Below, piece by piece: positions 38,906 to 50,189 of a stretch of DNA of 64,000 nt. Position 1 is the first letter of the stretch, and each line of letters starts with the position of its first letter. The position numbers were made by a program, and so were the translations under genes. Where the stretch lies: the NCBI RefSeq assembly GCF_016859285.1, contig NC_053419.1, positions 7,711,501 to 7,775,500 of the forward strand. Reading direction: 5' to 3'. The notes under the pieces are model-generated. The model had not been told where the DNA came from. It searched no databases and saw nothing but the letters and a program-made list of their open reading frames with translations. This DNA comes from Xiphias gladius. Lineage: Eukaryota > Chordata > Actinopteri > Istiophoriformes > Xiphiidae.

Positions 38906-39881
38906 TAACAACAGAAAATAACACATAATTTTACTAAGAAAGGCTTTTCAGTGGTCATTATCTATTTTTGTTCCTTGCGTCTGCCACTGCCCCCATTTTA
39001 TCTTTGAGCCAGCGGCAGCCACAGCTGGCTGATGGCCAGCAGCCAGCCACCAGCTGCTGGTGCTTACAGTGCTGATGCTTAGTGTTGTCTGAACAACACC
39101 CTGAAGACTGATCCAAAGAATGAGTTGCTGGGAGCTGACCGTGGTGGCTGGCCAAGACACTAGGCTGCAGTGACTGGATTTGTTTTTATTCTGCTCCCAA
39201 GTAATCTCACAAGCAACAAGCAAGCAAAAATCGTGCCCTCAACCACCTGGTGCCCGAAGAGTCATATGTAACAAGCAGAAACTGTTTTCAAGGAAGAAGT
39301 GATAGACAATACGATACAAAAGGAGTTGACAATAGATTGTTTGCGACTCAGCACCGTGTTCGTTTTGTGTTGAGCTAATATTGTTGTTGCTAAAAGTATA
39401 TAATGGTAGATGCTGGCAAAACGAATACATAGTAAGACGGACCCGTCCCAACTTCCCAAAAGGCAACCATTGCATGGTGGTTTTGCATATTGTAAACCTA
39501 CATGTTTGTGCATTCGTCAGGCAAGAAGATCTATCTGTTGAGTTTGCGTCTGTCTGTAACATAATAAATAGATTTTTTTTAAAGGAATTAAGTGTAAAGA
39601 ACTTGCACTTTAAATGTGTGCATTATACTTCGTGTTATAATGCAGAAAACTACTAATATTAAAAATTGTTTATGAGGTCACACCACGTTTGGTCCACCTT
39701 CAGAAAAGGTGACTCTGTGGGGGAGGGAGAATAAAAGTGCCTTCACAACTTCTTACTGGGTGATGTATTGAAAAAAAAATGCGGAAAACACAATAAAATC
39801 CCCTTTCATACCCACAAAAAATCAAACAGACGCAAAACAAAAACCTCAATATTTTTTTCTTCTTTTCTGAGCAAATGCATT

Positions 39882-39887
39882 TTTATT
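39882..39887 (-). terminator. Possible polyadenylation signal of pla2g1b
   Basis: The minus strand reads AATAAA here, about 555 bases past the stop. No nearer canonical hexamer was seen on this strand. A nearer variant signal could be used instead. Confidence 0.25.
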
Positions 39888-40440
39888 ATTTGAGAGCAAA
39901 TATTACACACCTTATATGGGACATTTACAGAAAGTATATCAGAACAGACAAAAGAGCAAGATGGCAGAGTCTATGCTATACTACAGTATACTACCGAATC
40001 TACTAATGCCGCATTCTGCAAGTGAGAAAAGGAAAAGGTGGACACTAGTGCCCTCTATTGTTAACGTGACTTCAGATTATAGCCTGGAACAACTGCCCAT
40101 CAGTACACGGCATGTGAAGTAAAATGAGAGACGCAGATCTTATTGTGTTCGTTGTCAGGATAACTACAGTTCCACGGTTAATAAGTTAGATTCAGTACAT
40201 GGAGGGAATCATGGATGGTTAAAGGTCAGTGAAAGTACAGAATTAGAAATGAATTGTCCCTTACAGAAATCGTGATACTTCGGATGTGCCTGTACAGCAT
40301 AAGATCTATAAAAATATTTCTAATAAGATAATGATTCTCAATAAATTAACAAAACAATCCGACACCTTTGGAAACTGAGAGATGGTTATGTCACGTGTAA
40401 GAGTGAGCTCTTCATTTGATACGGGTGTTTGCGGAGGTCT

Positions 40441-41416
40441 TTACTGACAGTGGTCGCTGGGCAGGTGCTCGTGCTCAGGGTTCCAAGGTGATCTGGCAAA
40501 ACACTCAGCGGCCTTCCTGTCACACTCACAGATGAACATCTCACATTCATTGTTTTTGCCTGAGGAGGAGAAAGTAGACAGCACGCTGTGATTACCAGTA
40601 AAAATGTGTATAAATTAAACAAACTGAGAACAGTATAAATTCTGTTATAATAGTGACAGTTTTTTTTTTCCCGTCATTTATATCTAATTCAATGAAAAGT
40701 CAAAAACTTCAATCTTTCAAGTTGTACTTCTCCCTTGCTGAATTTACCTGTGACAGTAACTAAAAGTATAACGATGGAAAAGGGAAAAATGCACGTTACT
40801 GCAGGTTTTATGAACAAATTAATATTTTATAAGATCAAGTGAGCTGGAAACTCTTGGGTGTACTCACTATCACAGGTGACCTTCCTGTTTTGTTTGTCAC
40901 AGGTATAGTGGTAGAGCTCGGTGTAAGGGTTGTCGAAGATGGGCCAGCACTCATTGTGCTGCATAGCATCACTGTAACACTGGTCATGCACTTGGCAGCA
41001 CCTACAGATTTAACGCGAGAAATTTTCAAACAGACTGATAAGACTTTTTCATGTTGTATTATTAGTATTAAGCAGTAATAAGTAGTATTAAACAGAGTGA
41101 CTGAATCATGACCTATCCAGATCGTCCACAGGTGTGCCAGAGCCTCCCTTTCCACAGTAGCAGCCGTAGTCAGCGTAGTCCAAAACAGGCCAGCTACCAG
41201 GCATCACACACAGGATCATTCTTCTAAACTGATTGAGAGCCTTGTCGTTGGACTGGGCTGAGCAACAAGGGGGAACAATCAGAATTCTGTTTACACTGGA
41301 CCAGAGGATGCATCTATTCACAACCACCATGTATGCAGATGACAAGCTTTTCTCAAGTTGTACTTACCAACAGAGAGGCCTGCAGCCAAGAGAAACAGAG
41401 TCTGGAGGGCATTCAT
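40441..41416 (-). CDS. pla2g1b: Pancreatic secreted phospholipase A2, group IB
   Basis: Four exons on the minus strand, 41416-41368, 41257-41113, 41001-40868 and 40559-40441, give 148 residues, the same length as human PLA2G1B. The enzyme is a secreted calcium-dependent lipase that hydrolyses the sn-2 ester of phospholipids in the gut. A hydrophobic signal peptide (about residues 1-16) is followed by a short acidic stretch ending in Lys22, then ALNQF. A tryptic cut after Lys22 would give the usual mature N-terminus. The calcium loop [11 protein letters not shown] is at 47-57, CCQVHDQC carries catalytic His70 and Asp71, and Asp123 is the second catalytic aspartate. Fourteen cysteines allow seven disulfides. 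The NPYT pancreatic loop marks group IB. The tryptophan usual at mature position 3 is Asn25 here. Exon breaks match the vertebrate gene, including one just before CCQVHD. It is tandem with prkab1. Confidence 0.96.
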
Positions 41417-41471
41417 CCTGTGAGTCCGAACTTCAGCCACAGAGTAACTCTCAGTATAAGATCAGGCCCTC

Positions 41472-41479
41472 TTTATATA
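41472..41479 (-). promoter_or_regulatory. TATA box of pla2g1b
   Basis: The minus strand reads TATATAAA here, 56 bases above the start codon. A transcript starting about 30 bases on, near 41445, would have a 5' UTR of roughly 28 bases. An E-box CAGCTG lies further upstream at about 41510-41516. A strong TATA box close to a short 5' UTR fits a highly expressed exocrine pancreas gene. The start site itself is inferred. Confidence 0.7.
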
Positions 41480-42259
41480 TCAAGCATGGGGCCTTGGGAC
41501 CTCCCCTGTCAGCTGTTCATACTGCATAGGGTCACACGCCTCACAAATGCACTTGCTCTGAGATTCAAACTGAAAACAACAGCATGTGTAAAAGAAAAAA
41601 CTCCCACACTCTCTATGAACTTTTCTGAACCCTAACTTGTTGTTCAATATGTTCGATGCTCATTCATGTTAGGGACCCATGTGGGTTGCACTAGACATAC
41701 CAAAAGGGTTAGGACTCATTCATTTAATAGGTTTGAAATATATCATCAACCTAGCCATCAAAAATGTTACGTTTTCAAACTGACTGTTTGACTTAATTCA
41801 AGTAAATATCACCTGACTTGTCTTAATTAACAATTTTATCTTATTAGTTTAGCTAGAAAGAAGGGACACATCTGCTAAAGTTCCTTCAGGATGCTTTAAC
41901 ACTTAATTTAATCTCTGAAGTTTCAATACATAAACATATTATTTCAAGTTTTATTCTTTTGGATACGCAAGGGCATATTCTAAACTTGTTCTTAGGGATG
42001 AAATATCTTATTCCAAGCTTTAGTCTGTCTCATAATTTCATTTCCAACCTGTTAGCATAACTAGACTAAAAAAAGACCTTATTGAACTGATCCTTTTTGA
42101 TCTTATTTTACAAATTCTGGTGGCAGGAGTTATTTTAAGATCTTACCAAGTGAGAATCCCTTGCTACAGCAGCCAAATTTGTTTGTTTCAACCAAAGAAT
42201 GCCCATATCTCAAAAGATTTCACTTAAATTTGACATGGCTTTATTGCAATGTTGGCCAT

Positions 42260-42512
42260 TTTTCAATCAAAGCAAATCCTAATGCTACAGCTATACCCCC
42301 ATGCGCAAAGTCAGGTTCATAAAGACACGGCTGTCCCAGTTTGGCGTGCAAGAACACAACTGTCCTGCACACAGCCCGGACCTCAACCCCATCCAACCTT
42401 TTCAAGCGATTCAAGCGATTTATGCCCATGGTTTGTGAATTAGATGATCGACAATCCCATAAGGGTGTTAAGTTCACTTGTCCAGATACTTTTGGCCATC
42501 TCAACATTTATT
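42260..42512 (+). mobile_element. Tc1-like transposon 3' remnant
   Basis: AAGACACGGCTGTCCCAGTTTGG, then CCTGCACACAGCCCGGACCTCAACCCCATCCAA (encoding a SPDLNPIQ-like stretch), then a terminal GTCCAGATACTTTTGGCCATCT resemble the last third and end of a common fish Tc1-like element. Deletions have removed most of what should lie between. Confidence 0.55.
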
Positions 42513-44642
42513 ACCAGTAAGTGATAAAAAAAAATTAGCAGGTATATCTCTAGTTTGTCTCTCCCTATGTGTATTTTCATGCAGATCTAAATCCACATAC
42601 AGAATAAATGTTTCCCAATAAGACATTAGGTAATGTAGTGGACCAAGTTGCTTTGGGTGAGGCACCGTATGAGCTCCCTTAGCGATTTTCCAGTCTTTGT
42701 AAAATCTATCTGGGCTCTCTCCATCCTCTGGATCATGGGTCAAACCCTGGTCAGACATTTGCAAGCCGTGACTGACTGCGCATGAAACATCATGATGTCT
42801 GCGCGTCTTGCACACCTTCACGTCAAAAGTGTTGCAATATTGCCACACACAACGGGGGAAATGATCATCAAGCTGCATGTGTAGCCACTTGCTTCACATC
42901 AGATAATCATTTATAAACTGCATCATTGTTTTTGTAATAGCTATGAAGAGGCACTGATAGAATCACTCTTTGTGTAATGTCACTGTAAACCTACGTGTTC
43001 ATTCATGGTTTCATTCATGTTTCAAATAGGTATTTGCGACATTGTAAGAAGAATAGTCCTGAAGCAACTTGGTGTAATATACAATGTATACTTACGTTAT
43101 ACCTTCTGTAAGCACTATTTTTGCATAATTATGTAACAACCTCATGTCCAGAAAAAGAGAGAGATAAACATGAGACCAAATTTAACAAGGCAAATTGAGA
43201 TTTTCCGTCATATGCATAGAGACATGGAAAATCCCAGACCTGAAGATCAAAACTCTGAAGATATGAAGGGCATGCGAAGGTCGGGAGCAAAGTGCTCAAA
43301 GGAACGGGAACAGTGACGGGTTGTCTAGGGGAAAGAACAGGGACAGTGGTCTGTTTTCGCTTCTATTTTGGCTCTAACCACGTTTGCTTGATGGTCTTTT
43401 GTATTTCTTTGTCAAGTACTGTATTTTGTAAATACAAGCTCTTTAAGTGTATAAGACACAATTAACACCATCATCCAATTCATTAAGAAAAGGCTGCTTT
43501 AAAAATCACTTTCTGTGCAGCCTTAAAGCGTCTTCTGTTTGAATGCTCTCACTACAATGTGTTAAATGACTGTCGTTCACAATATTATTGCTTTACATTA
43601 TTCATTTTCCTCCTTCCATTTTGATTATTGTTTGAAATCTTAAAAGCAGATAAGTGTTTCTAAAATATTATTTTATTCTGTTAGCATGTTTCAAAAAAAG
43701 TCAAGAGCCACCGTTTCATTCATGATAAAAATGACCAGTACAGACTTTTACAATCACTGCAGGGGAGTCAAAACAATCCATTGCCTTCTACTCATGGACT
43801 CAAGAGTGTCTGAGTGAGGTTGACAATACACAAATATACACACACAAATCCAACAGACTGCATATGAATTTGTACAGTAACACAATCTTTAATACAAATA
43901 TCTCTGAAAATGGAAAATGTATACACACCATGTGGTTCAAATGCTCAACAACATTTTTAATGATACTGCCATTTATCTGAATGACTAGCATTCTCATCAA
44001 TAAATCATTACCATGTTAGTTCTGAGACAATAGCAGAAGCAACAAAAACAAAAGAGACCTTTACTGAGGACACTGTAAGTCTCTGGCCTCTACTGGCCTA
44101 TAATCAACATCTTGGTCTCATTTGTTTATGGCAACTACACCTAGATATCACAATTTGACAATGATCTATTGATGGCTCAAGTCAGACCTTTAACTTCAAA
44201 TTCAGTCCAGTCCTTCAGGCTTTAAGTATATGAAATATACACAGACCATTAAAAGTGCAGACAAACATGTTAACTATAACAAAACTCTTTAGTTCCAGTC
44301 TGTTACATGATCCTATGCTGGTCCCTTTGTCAGTGTTGTGGTTCTTCAAGCAAATGCTGGTCACTTTGTCTTTCAACTACTGTTGTCATTGTCAAATATT
44401 TTCAGCTTTTTGTTTCCTGTTCTGTCTTTTTAATTAACCGTGAATTCATCTGAAGCTTCAAGTCCCATGGCACAAACCAATGATGCCATGTTGTCTACAC
44501 CATTCCACTTGTGCAATGGTGTATCAGAGCAAAGACCACTAAACCTGTGTAGATGTTCAAAAGGGTAAGCATTATTCTTCTGCTTCATTGTCGTGCTGTA
44601 AGTTTACATACACTATGTACACATTCTACATAAAAATAAACC

Positions 44643-44648
44643 TTTATT
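44643..44648 (-). terminator. Candidate polyadenylation signal of prkab1
   Basis: The minus strand reads AATAAA here, about 1.1 kb past the stop codon, giving a long 3' UTR. The 44.6-45.8 kb interval shows no other gene, which fits UTR. Use of the site is inferred. Confidence 0.35.
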
Positions 44649-45786
44649 ATTGTAGTGCAAAACTAATAGTGTCATTTTAAAGTTTAGACCAAATTAATTT
44701 AATAATAACATGATTAACTGTTCCGGGTTTGGTCTTAACTACATCATCTCAGTATTCACTAACAATCTGCTAAGACACTTGACTGGAAGCTGTATTGAAA
44801 GAACTCTAGACAACAAAACAAATCACCAACCAAAATTTTAAAAAAATTATATAACTGAATACGTTACAAATAACAGAAAACTATCCGCTTTGCGCTCTGT
44901 GATCATACTAAATAAAACTCAAGCATTTCACGATACAGAGGCAAGAGAAAAAAGTGGAGTACTACTGCAGTGCATTTTTTCCTTCTTTGACCTCAACATT
45001 CACATTCTTGATTGTACTTCTGTTGTCTCCTCAACCATAGGAAAGACGACAGCAACCTCACGTATCGGAGGTCGTTCAGTCCAATTTCCCCAGCATTACC
45101 AATTCTCCTCATTACACTTACGTCTGTTTTGACTACAGACATGTCATAGTGTCCTACCTCGTTATTAATGCCCCTCTATGTCTACTAAGAAAAGTTCCTG
45201 TTGTTGAAAACTACAGAGGGCAGCCAGTGAAAAGATAAAGGCAGATTATGAAGGATTGGAGTAACTAAGTGGCATTGATCATCCTCAAAAGATGTGTAGA
45301 ACAACTGGGTTTACAGTGAGTGTACAAGATATAATCTCAGAGCTGTGTGTTCAAAATTTAGAAAGGATAAAGTAATGTCATCACTTAACTAACCTCTTAA
45401 AGCACATTTGTACAATGATGCAAATGATTAATATGTTAAGATTTTACTGTACACACCTGTCTAACTTTATCATTTAATCGTTTTTTTGTTTATGCATTGT
45501 TTTCCAGGGCATTCCCGTAGTAAAGACTATACCTGAATTTTACTGAACATGAAAGTTTAATTTACAAATTTAACAATATTCTTTTTTTTTCATCTTTGAT
45601 CGCTCTCCTTCACCTCATTCACAGCTGCCCCTTCAAGTCAGGATGTTAACAGATGAAACTCATGACTGATATGGGCCTGGATTCACCTGGTCTCTCTGCT
45701 TCATGGAAAAAACAGGTGGAGCTAATATTTTGTACACTCAGTGTACAGTTAACACACTGGGACAGGATTAAAAAGACAGTCTTCAA

Positions 45787-48700
45787 TCAGATAGGCTTAT
45801 ATAGCAAAGTGGTGACATACTTCTTCTTGTAGCGATGTGTCGCACTGAGCACCATCACCCCATCCTGTGAGAGGAAAAGATGACATGGAGGAAAAATTTA
45901 CAGAATAAACACACAAACTTTCTAAACAATGACGTGAATGCTTGCAGCTTCGATATACAGGCGCTTATGGGGACAATGTTATCAGTCTTACCTTGTGCAG
46001 CGTTACCATACTATAAACCATAGAGATTAGTGGGAGGACTACCCACTAATCTCGACGACCTGCTCCGCTCACTAATCCCCATCAACCATCAGGCAAAATA
46101 ATATCTACCACTACTATATTCCTGTTCTTACTTTCATAGAGACTCATTTGTTGTGGTGTCAAAGCTGCAAAACTGCTGTTAACCTACTTTTAATGGAAAC
46201 CAAACACTTGTTTTTGCTGCTTTACATTAAAGGATAGGGTCACAACTTTTCAGGTCTGTCTTAAAACAATAGCCAGGTGTCCATGTGCACTTGGAAGAGT
46301 TTTTGCTTGCTGTAATCACTGCTCCTTTTCATGTTGGCCATTAAGAGATCTCTTTGTATTGCACTTCCAATGCACTGATAAATAGCTAATCTTTGTACTA
46401 ATGCATTTTGGTACAAAATGAGGACTGTGGATTTGGTCCCGTCTCTTAAAGTGTTGCTTTCAAACTGACTTTAAAAAATGTCAACATATCCTTTAAAGGT
46501 ATTTCGTCAGTGAACCCATGGAGCGCTTTAAATGTTAAGCTGCTACAAAAAGGTGCAGAATTTACCGATGTGGGTTAGCAATTCATTGTTAGAAAAAATT
46601 ATCTGTTACAAACCTTTTCTGTGCTTTCCTTTCATTGGATCATTTTTAACTAATTTTGTTGTTAGCTATTGATTATATTAAGAGCTACAGGTGATGAGGA
46701 GAAACTTCCAACATGTCATTAAGCTAAGCTACACCTTTTAGCGTGCTGCTCTGGTTATAAGGGGGAAAAAATCAGTTTATAGTTGCACACACTATGGCTC
46801 AGATATCTAATGGTATGGAAATTCAATTTATTTTATCCCGCTATGACAGCTCTGTTTGTAGTGGCATGTTTTTTTTCTATTATATTGATGAAAAAAAAAA
46901 TCCTTCTATTAAACTCTTTTTAGCCTGTTACCCATAAAACCATCCAGTAAGCATGTCATTTAGAAGCCATAAAAAGAAATCTGACAGTTAGCATATTGAT
47001 TTGTGAGTTTTTAGAGCAACATGAGACAACTAACAGAGTCTCAGCTGGGCCATAGAGGCTATTACCAAATTGCCAGTTTATCTATGAAATATCTGAAATC
47101 TTCCTACAAAGAAACAGTCTTATTTATTAACACTTATCACACTGTAGCATTTTATCAAACTCATGTATAATTGTTTGATCAGCTACAAAGCTCCTGTTTT
47201 GCCTTCAAAAGAATGACGCACACTCAAAACAAAAATTACCACTGAAGGTGAAGCCAACTGGAAAAAAAAACTGGCCAGCTGCCAAATGATACAAAAAAAC
47301 TGTGCATGGTTAAAATGGGAATTTCTGTTTGTTTGTTTTTTCTTTTTCCCCATTACTCTGACCATGATACCTTTATTAAAATCTTGCCGTGCGTATCTAG
47401 TTTGTTTTTCCTGTCACAATGTTGGCATCATCTGTTCTGCAGCTCCCCTAATAGCAGCTTGTTATCATTGTTGGAATTCCATAGATACAATCAGCTGTGC
47501 AAGCTACATGCGCGCTCGCTAACAGCGGCAACAGCTCACACTTTCTTAAAAAATGCTAACAAATCTGCTCATTTCTCAAGTGTCACTAAGAACATTTTCC
47601 CATATTTAAGCAGCTGAAAAATAGCAAACACTGTATTCTTTTTTGGTGTGACTCAGTCAGCTTGAGATCTTACCTTAATGGAAAGAGCATAGAGGTGGTT
47701 GAGCATGACGTGGTTGGGTTCTGGAAGCAATGCAGGGTCACACTGGAAAAAAGGATTATGAAAAGAAACAGAAAAAAAAACAACTGAAGGATGTTGAAAC
47801 AGATTTTATTTATCTTTCCATTTTCCATCTCTTTATTTTTATATTCTCTATATTCTTGGTTGTTGTAGCCTTTGGCTCAAGTATAAATTGTTGTTTAGTA
47901 CTATGTTAAATTTAATGCTATAATGAATGAATGAAAATTAATGACCAAAATGTTGCTTTTTCAATAAACTTACAATATTTTGACTTTAATTTTCAGGAAT
48001 AACAGTTACAATACAAAACAATGTAAATAAAAAATGTAAATAACTGTGTGTGAGGGATAAGTCTGATTTAATTGCATCCCAGCTACTTACAGAAATCCCA
48101 GTATCTTTGTTGAGGATGACCTGTAGCAAGTGTGGTGGGAGTATGGGTGGAGACTTAAACTTCTCTTCCTGTTTCGGAACATATGCGTCCTGATGATATG
48201 GTCCGGGAGGAGAGCTGGAGAGGTCTACTTAAAGAAGGGAGGAGAGCAGAGCAAGGGCAGAATAGCATGACTAAATACTATCCTAGTATGACTATAACAG
48301 AACATCCTTTTGAAACACTTCCTTAGAACTTGTGTAGAAATCCTGGCCTAAGTTTACAAAATTGCATAACATTTACATTTTAAAATGATACTAGTAAGTT
48401 TTAATTTCTGACTGAATTTGTCAATCATGCTTTTTATTTTGATGTTTACTGATAATGGCTGGACAGTGTGACCTCAGACCCCAAACATTAGAATATATAG
48501 AATCTTTTTTGTACACTTTTCCATACCTGTTTCCAAAGCCTGTACTCTGCGCCAGTGAATCTTAATAGATCAGGCATTAAAAAGGGTTGTCAGGACTCAC
48601 CTGACATGTCAGAGCATTTCTGTGAGTCCACCATTAGAGCATCGAACACCTCAAAGTCAGTTTTCTTCACCTGGATTATATTGTTGACTGTGCCGAGTTG

Positions 48701-50189
48701 GCTGGTTACAACCGGCTGTGAGGAAACACAAGAGACAGCCAAATGCACAACTAAAGTCAGAAGTGTAAGGGAACCAGACAAATTACAGGTGTACAATAAC
48801 TGAATGCTTAATTTTTTCAACCCTTTCTGTCTAATATGTCCTTCACTTCATAATTTTGCCAAGTTTACGTTGATTGATTAATTATTTTCAGATTCGTTGA
48901 GAAACTGTATTTCCTTGCTGCAGAGAAATATTTACACAAGATAATAGGTCTCACTCAGATTATTGCTTGCAGCCAAAATTGAAAACTCATAATCTACACT
49001 TGCTTTACAGTATGTAGTACTGGCAGAGACATAACCTACACCCTGAAAAAACATAATAGTTCATTATGTCATGACAGTATTGTTTGGGATTGGGATTTAG
49101 TGTCTTTCCAGACTCTCTGTTACAGCAAAGCTTTAATAGCTTTATTTACAGATTTTGATGTAATAATCACAGGAAACTAATAAAGAAATTTCCCAATAGA
49201 ATATACCCAGATTGGGAAGCCCTCTACATGTACTTTAGAGCAAAATCATGGCTGCAACATGATTTTGTCCTGAGAATAATTGCTGACCTCAGCAGGGTCG
49301 TGGGTCCACTGGCCATCCACATAAAACTTGTACTGGTGTTCCCCCTCAGGCAGATCGACAATGGCCACAAAGGTGTTTTGACTTTGATAGATGACAGATG
49401 AGAGAGCATTAGGCACACAGGTGAGTTGACACAGTAACTTCTTTTTGAATCTTCAGCTTCATCAATAATATGTATGCCCTCTAATCAGTGAACTGAATTT
49501 AAACAAGGCATTACCCGTGACTCCCAGAAACTTAAGAGATACAATGATATTTTGTATATTAATCTAACAATTGCTTCGACCTGTTTCATACATAAAACAA
49601 CCAACAGTTTCATGAAGGACACTCAAAACAAAAGTCTTTGAGTGTTAGCTAGCTTCAATGAGAAATGGCAAATGTCATCCTATCCAATAACTACAAACAA
49701 GGACACAAAGTCCCAAGATACACACTCACCTTCTAATAAGGGGAATCTTGTTGGCCCAGTTGTTGAAGGACCCAGAGAGGTAGACCTCCTTGCCATCTCC
49801 AGTCCAGCGAAAGACTGTTGGTCGGTCTAAAGTTGGCGCTTTGTCTTCTGCTTCTAAGTCTTGTTGCCATGCAAGGAACTCCTCTTTCTCTAAAGGAGCC
49901 TGAAATATGAATCAAAAACCCACCATTAGCTATTTCTTGATCTACATTATGTTAAGAGTGGGTACTGAAAAAGTCTACAGGCATCAAACGATCATGTTGG
50001 CAGCAGATAATCTGCCTCTGAGACAGCAGCATGACTTACTTTCATATCATCACCATGAAAAATATCTGCATCTTCAGGGCTGTCCATCAGGATTTTTGGT
50101 CTCTCTCCCTCCTTGGTACCTCGGCTGTCCCTCCGCTGAGCCTTCTCCCCCTGGCCCATTGCAGCCCTCTCACTGCTTGTATTCCCCAT
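45787..50189 (-). CDS. prkab1: AMP-activated protein kinase, beta-1 regulatory subunit
   Basis: Seven coding exons on the minus strand: 50189-50040, 49899-49730, 49381-49288, 48715-48601, 48224-48091, 47742-47674 and 45864-45787. Together they encode 269 residues (human has 270), with matching phases throughout. The subunit scaffolds the alpha and gamma subunits of AMPK and binds glycogen. MGNTSS at the start supports N-myristoylation of Gly2. The CBM48 carbohydrate-binding domain covers about residues 75-155, with VYLSGSFNNW (Trp98), EHQYKF (Lys125) and DGQWTHDP (Trp132). Ser107 follows an Arg, equivalent to regulatory Ser108. The C-terminal alpha/gamma-binding domain runs from PPILPPHLLQ to the final YKPI. 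The serine pair at 24/25 in human is a single serine here (RRDSRG). The donor after exon 3 (GTCAGC) is weak but the phase is right. The 1.8-kb last intron holds a TTAA element and a perfect hairpin. Fish may carry a and b copies, which I cannot separate here. Confidence 0.98.
46023..46053. repeat. Perfect 12-bp hairpin in prkab1 intron 6
   Basis: GAGATTAGTGGG, seven bases (AGGACTA), then CCCACTAATCTC, its exact reverse complement. CTCACTAATCCCC about 15 bases on is a partial third copy. Confidence 0.9.
46231..46492. mobile_element. 262-bp TTAA-flanked element in prkab1 intron 6
   Basis: The element is bounded by TTAA on both sides (46227-46230, 46493-46496). Its ends are AGGATAGGGTCACAAC and, reversed, AGGATATGTTGACATT, a short inverted repeat. 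A TTAA duplication is the piggyBac hallmark. The internal CAGGTCTGTCTTAAAACAA block is one I recall from many fish genomes. There is no coding potential. Confidence 0.65.

Larger units (their letters stand above)
36809..40440. other. Gap between convergent ppp1r3c and pla2g1b
   Basis: Contains one dispersed fish repeat (38655-38905) and a patch rich in CAGC/CCAGC motifs at 39005-39070 followed by a GTGTTGT hairpin (39082-39099). The last few hundred bases are probably pla2g1b 3' UTR. No other gene seen. Confidence 0.5.

Noticed and set aside
40835-41155. 106-codon minus-strand frame overlapping pla2g1b exon 3
   Set aside because: It is in the wrong phase; the real exon 3 (41001-40868) encodes CCQVHDQC in another frame.
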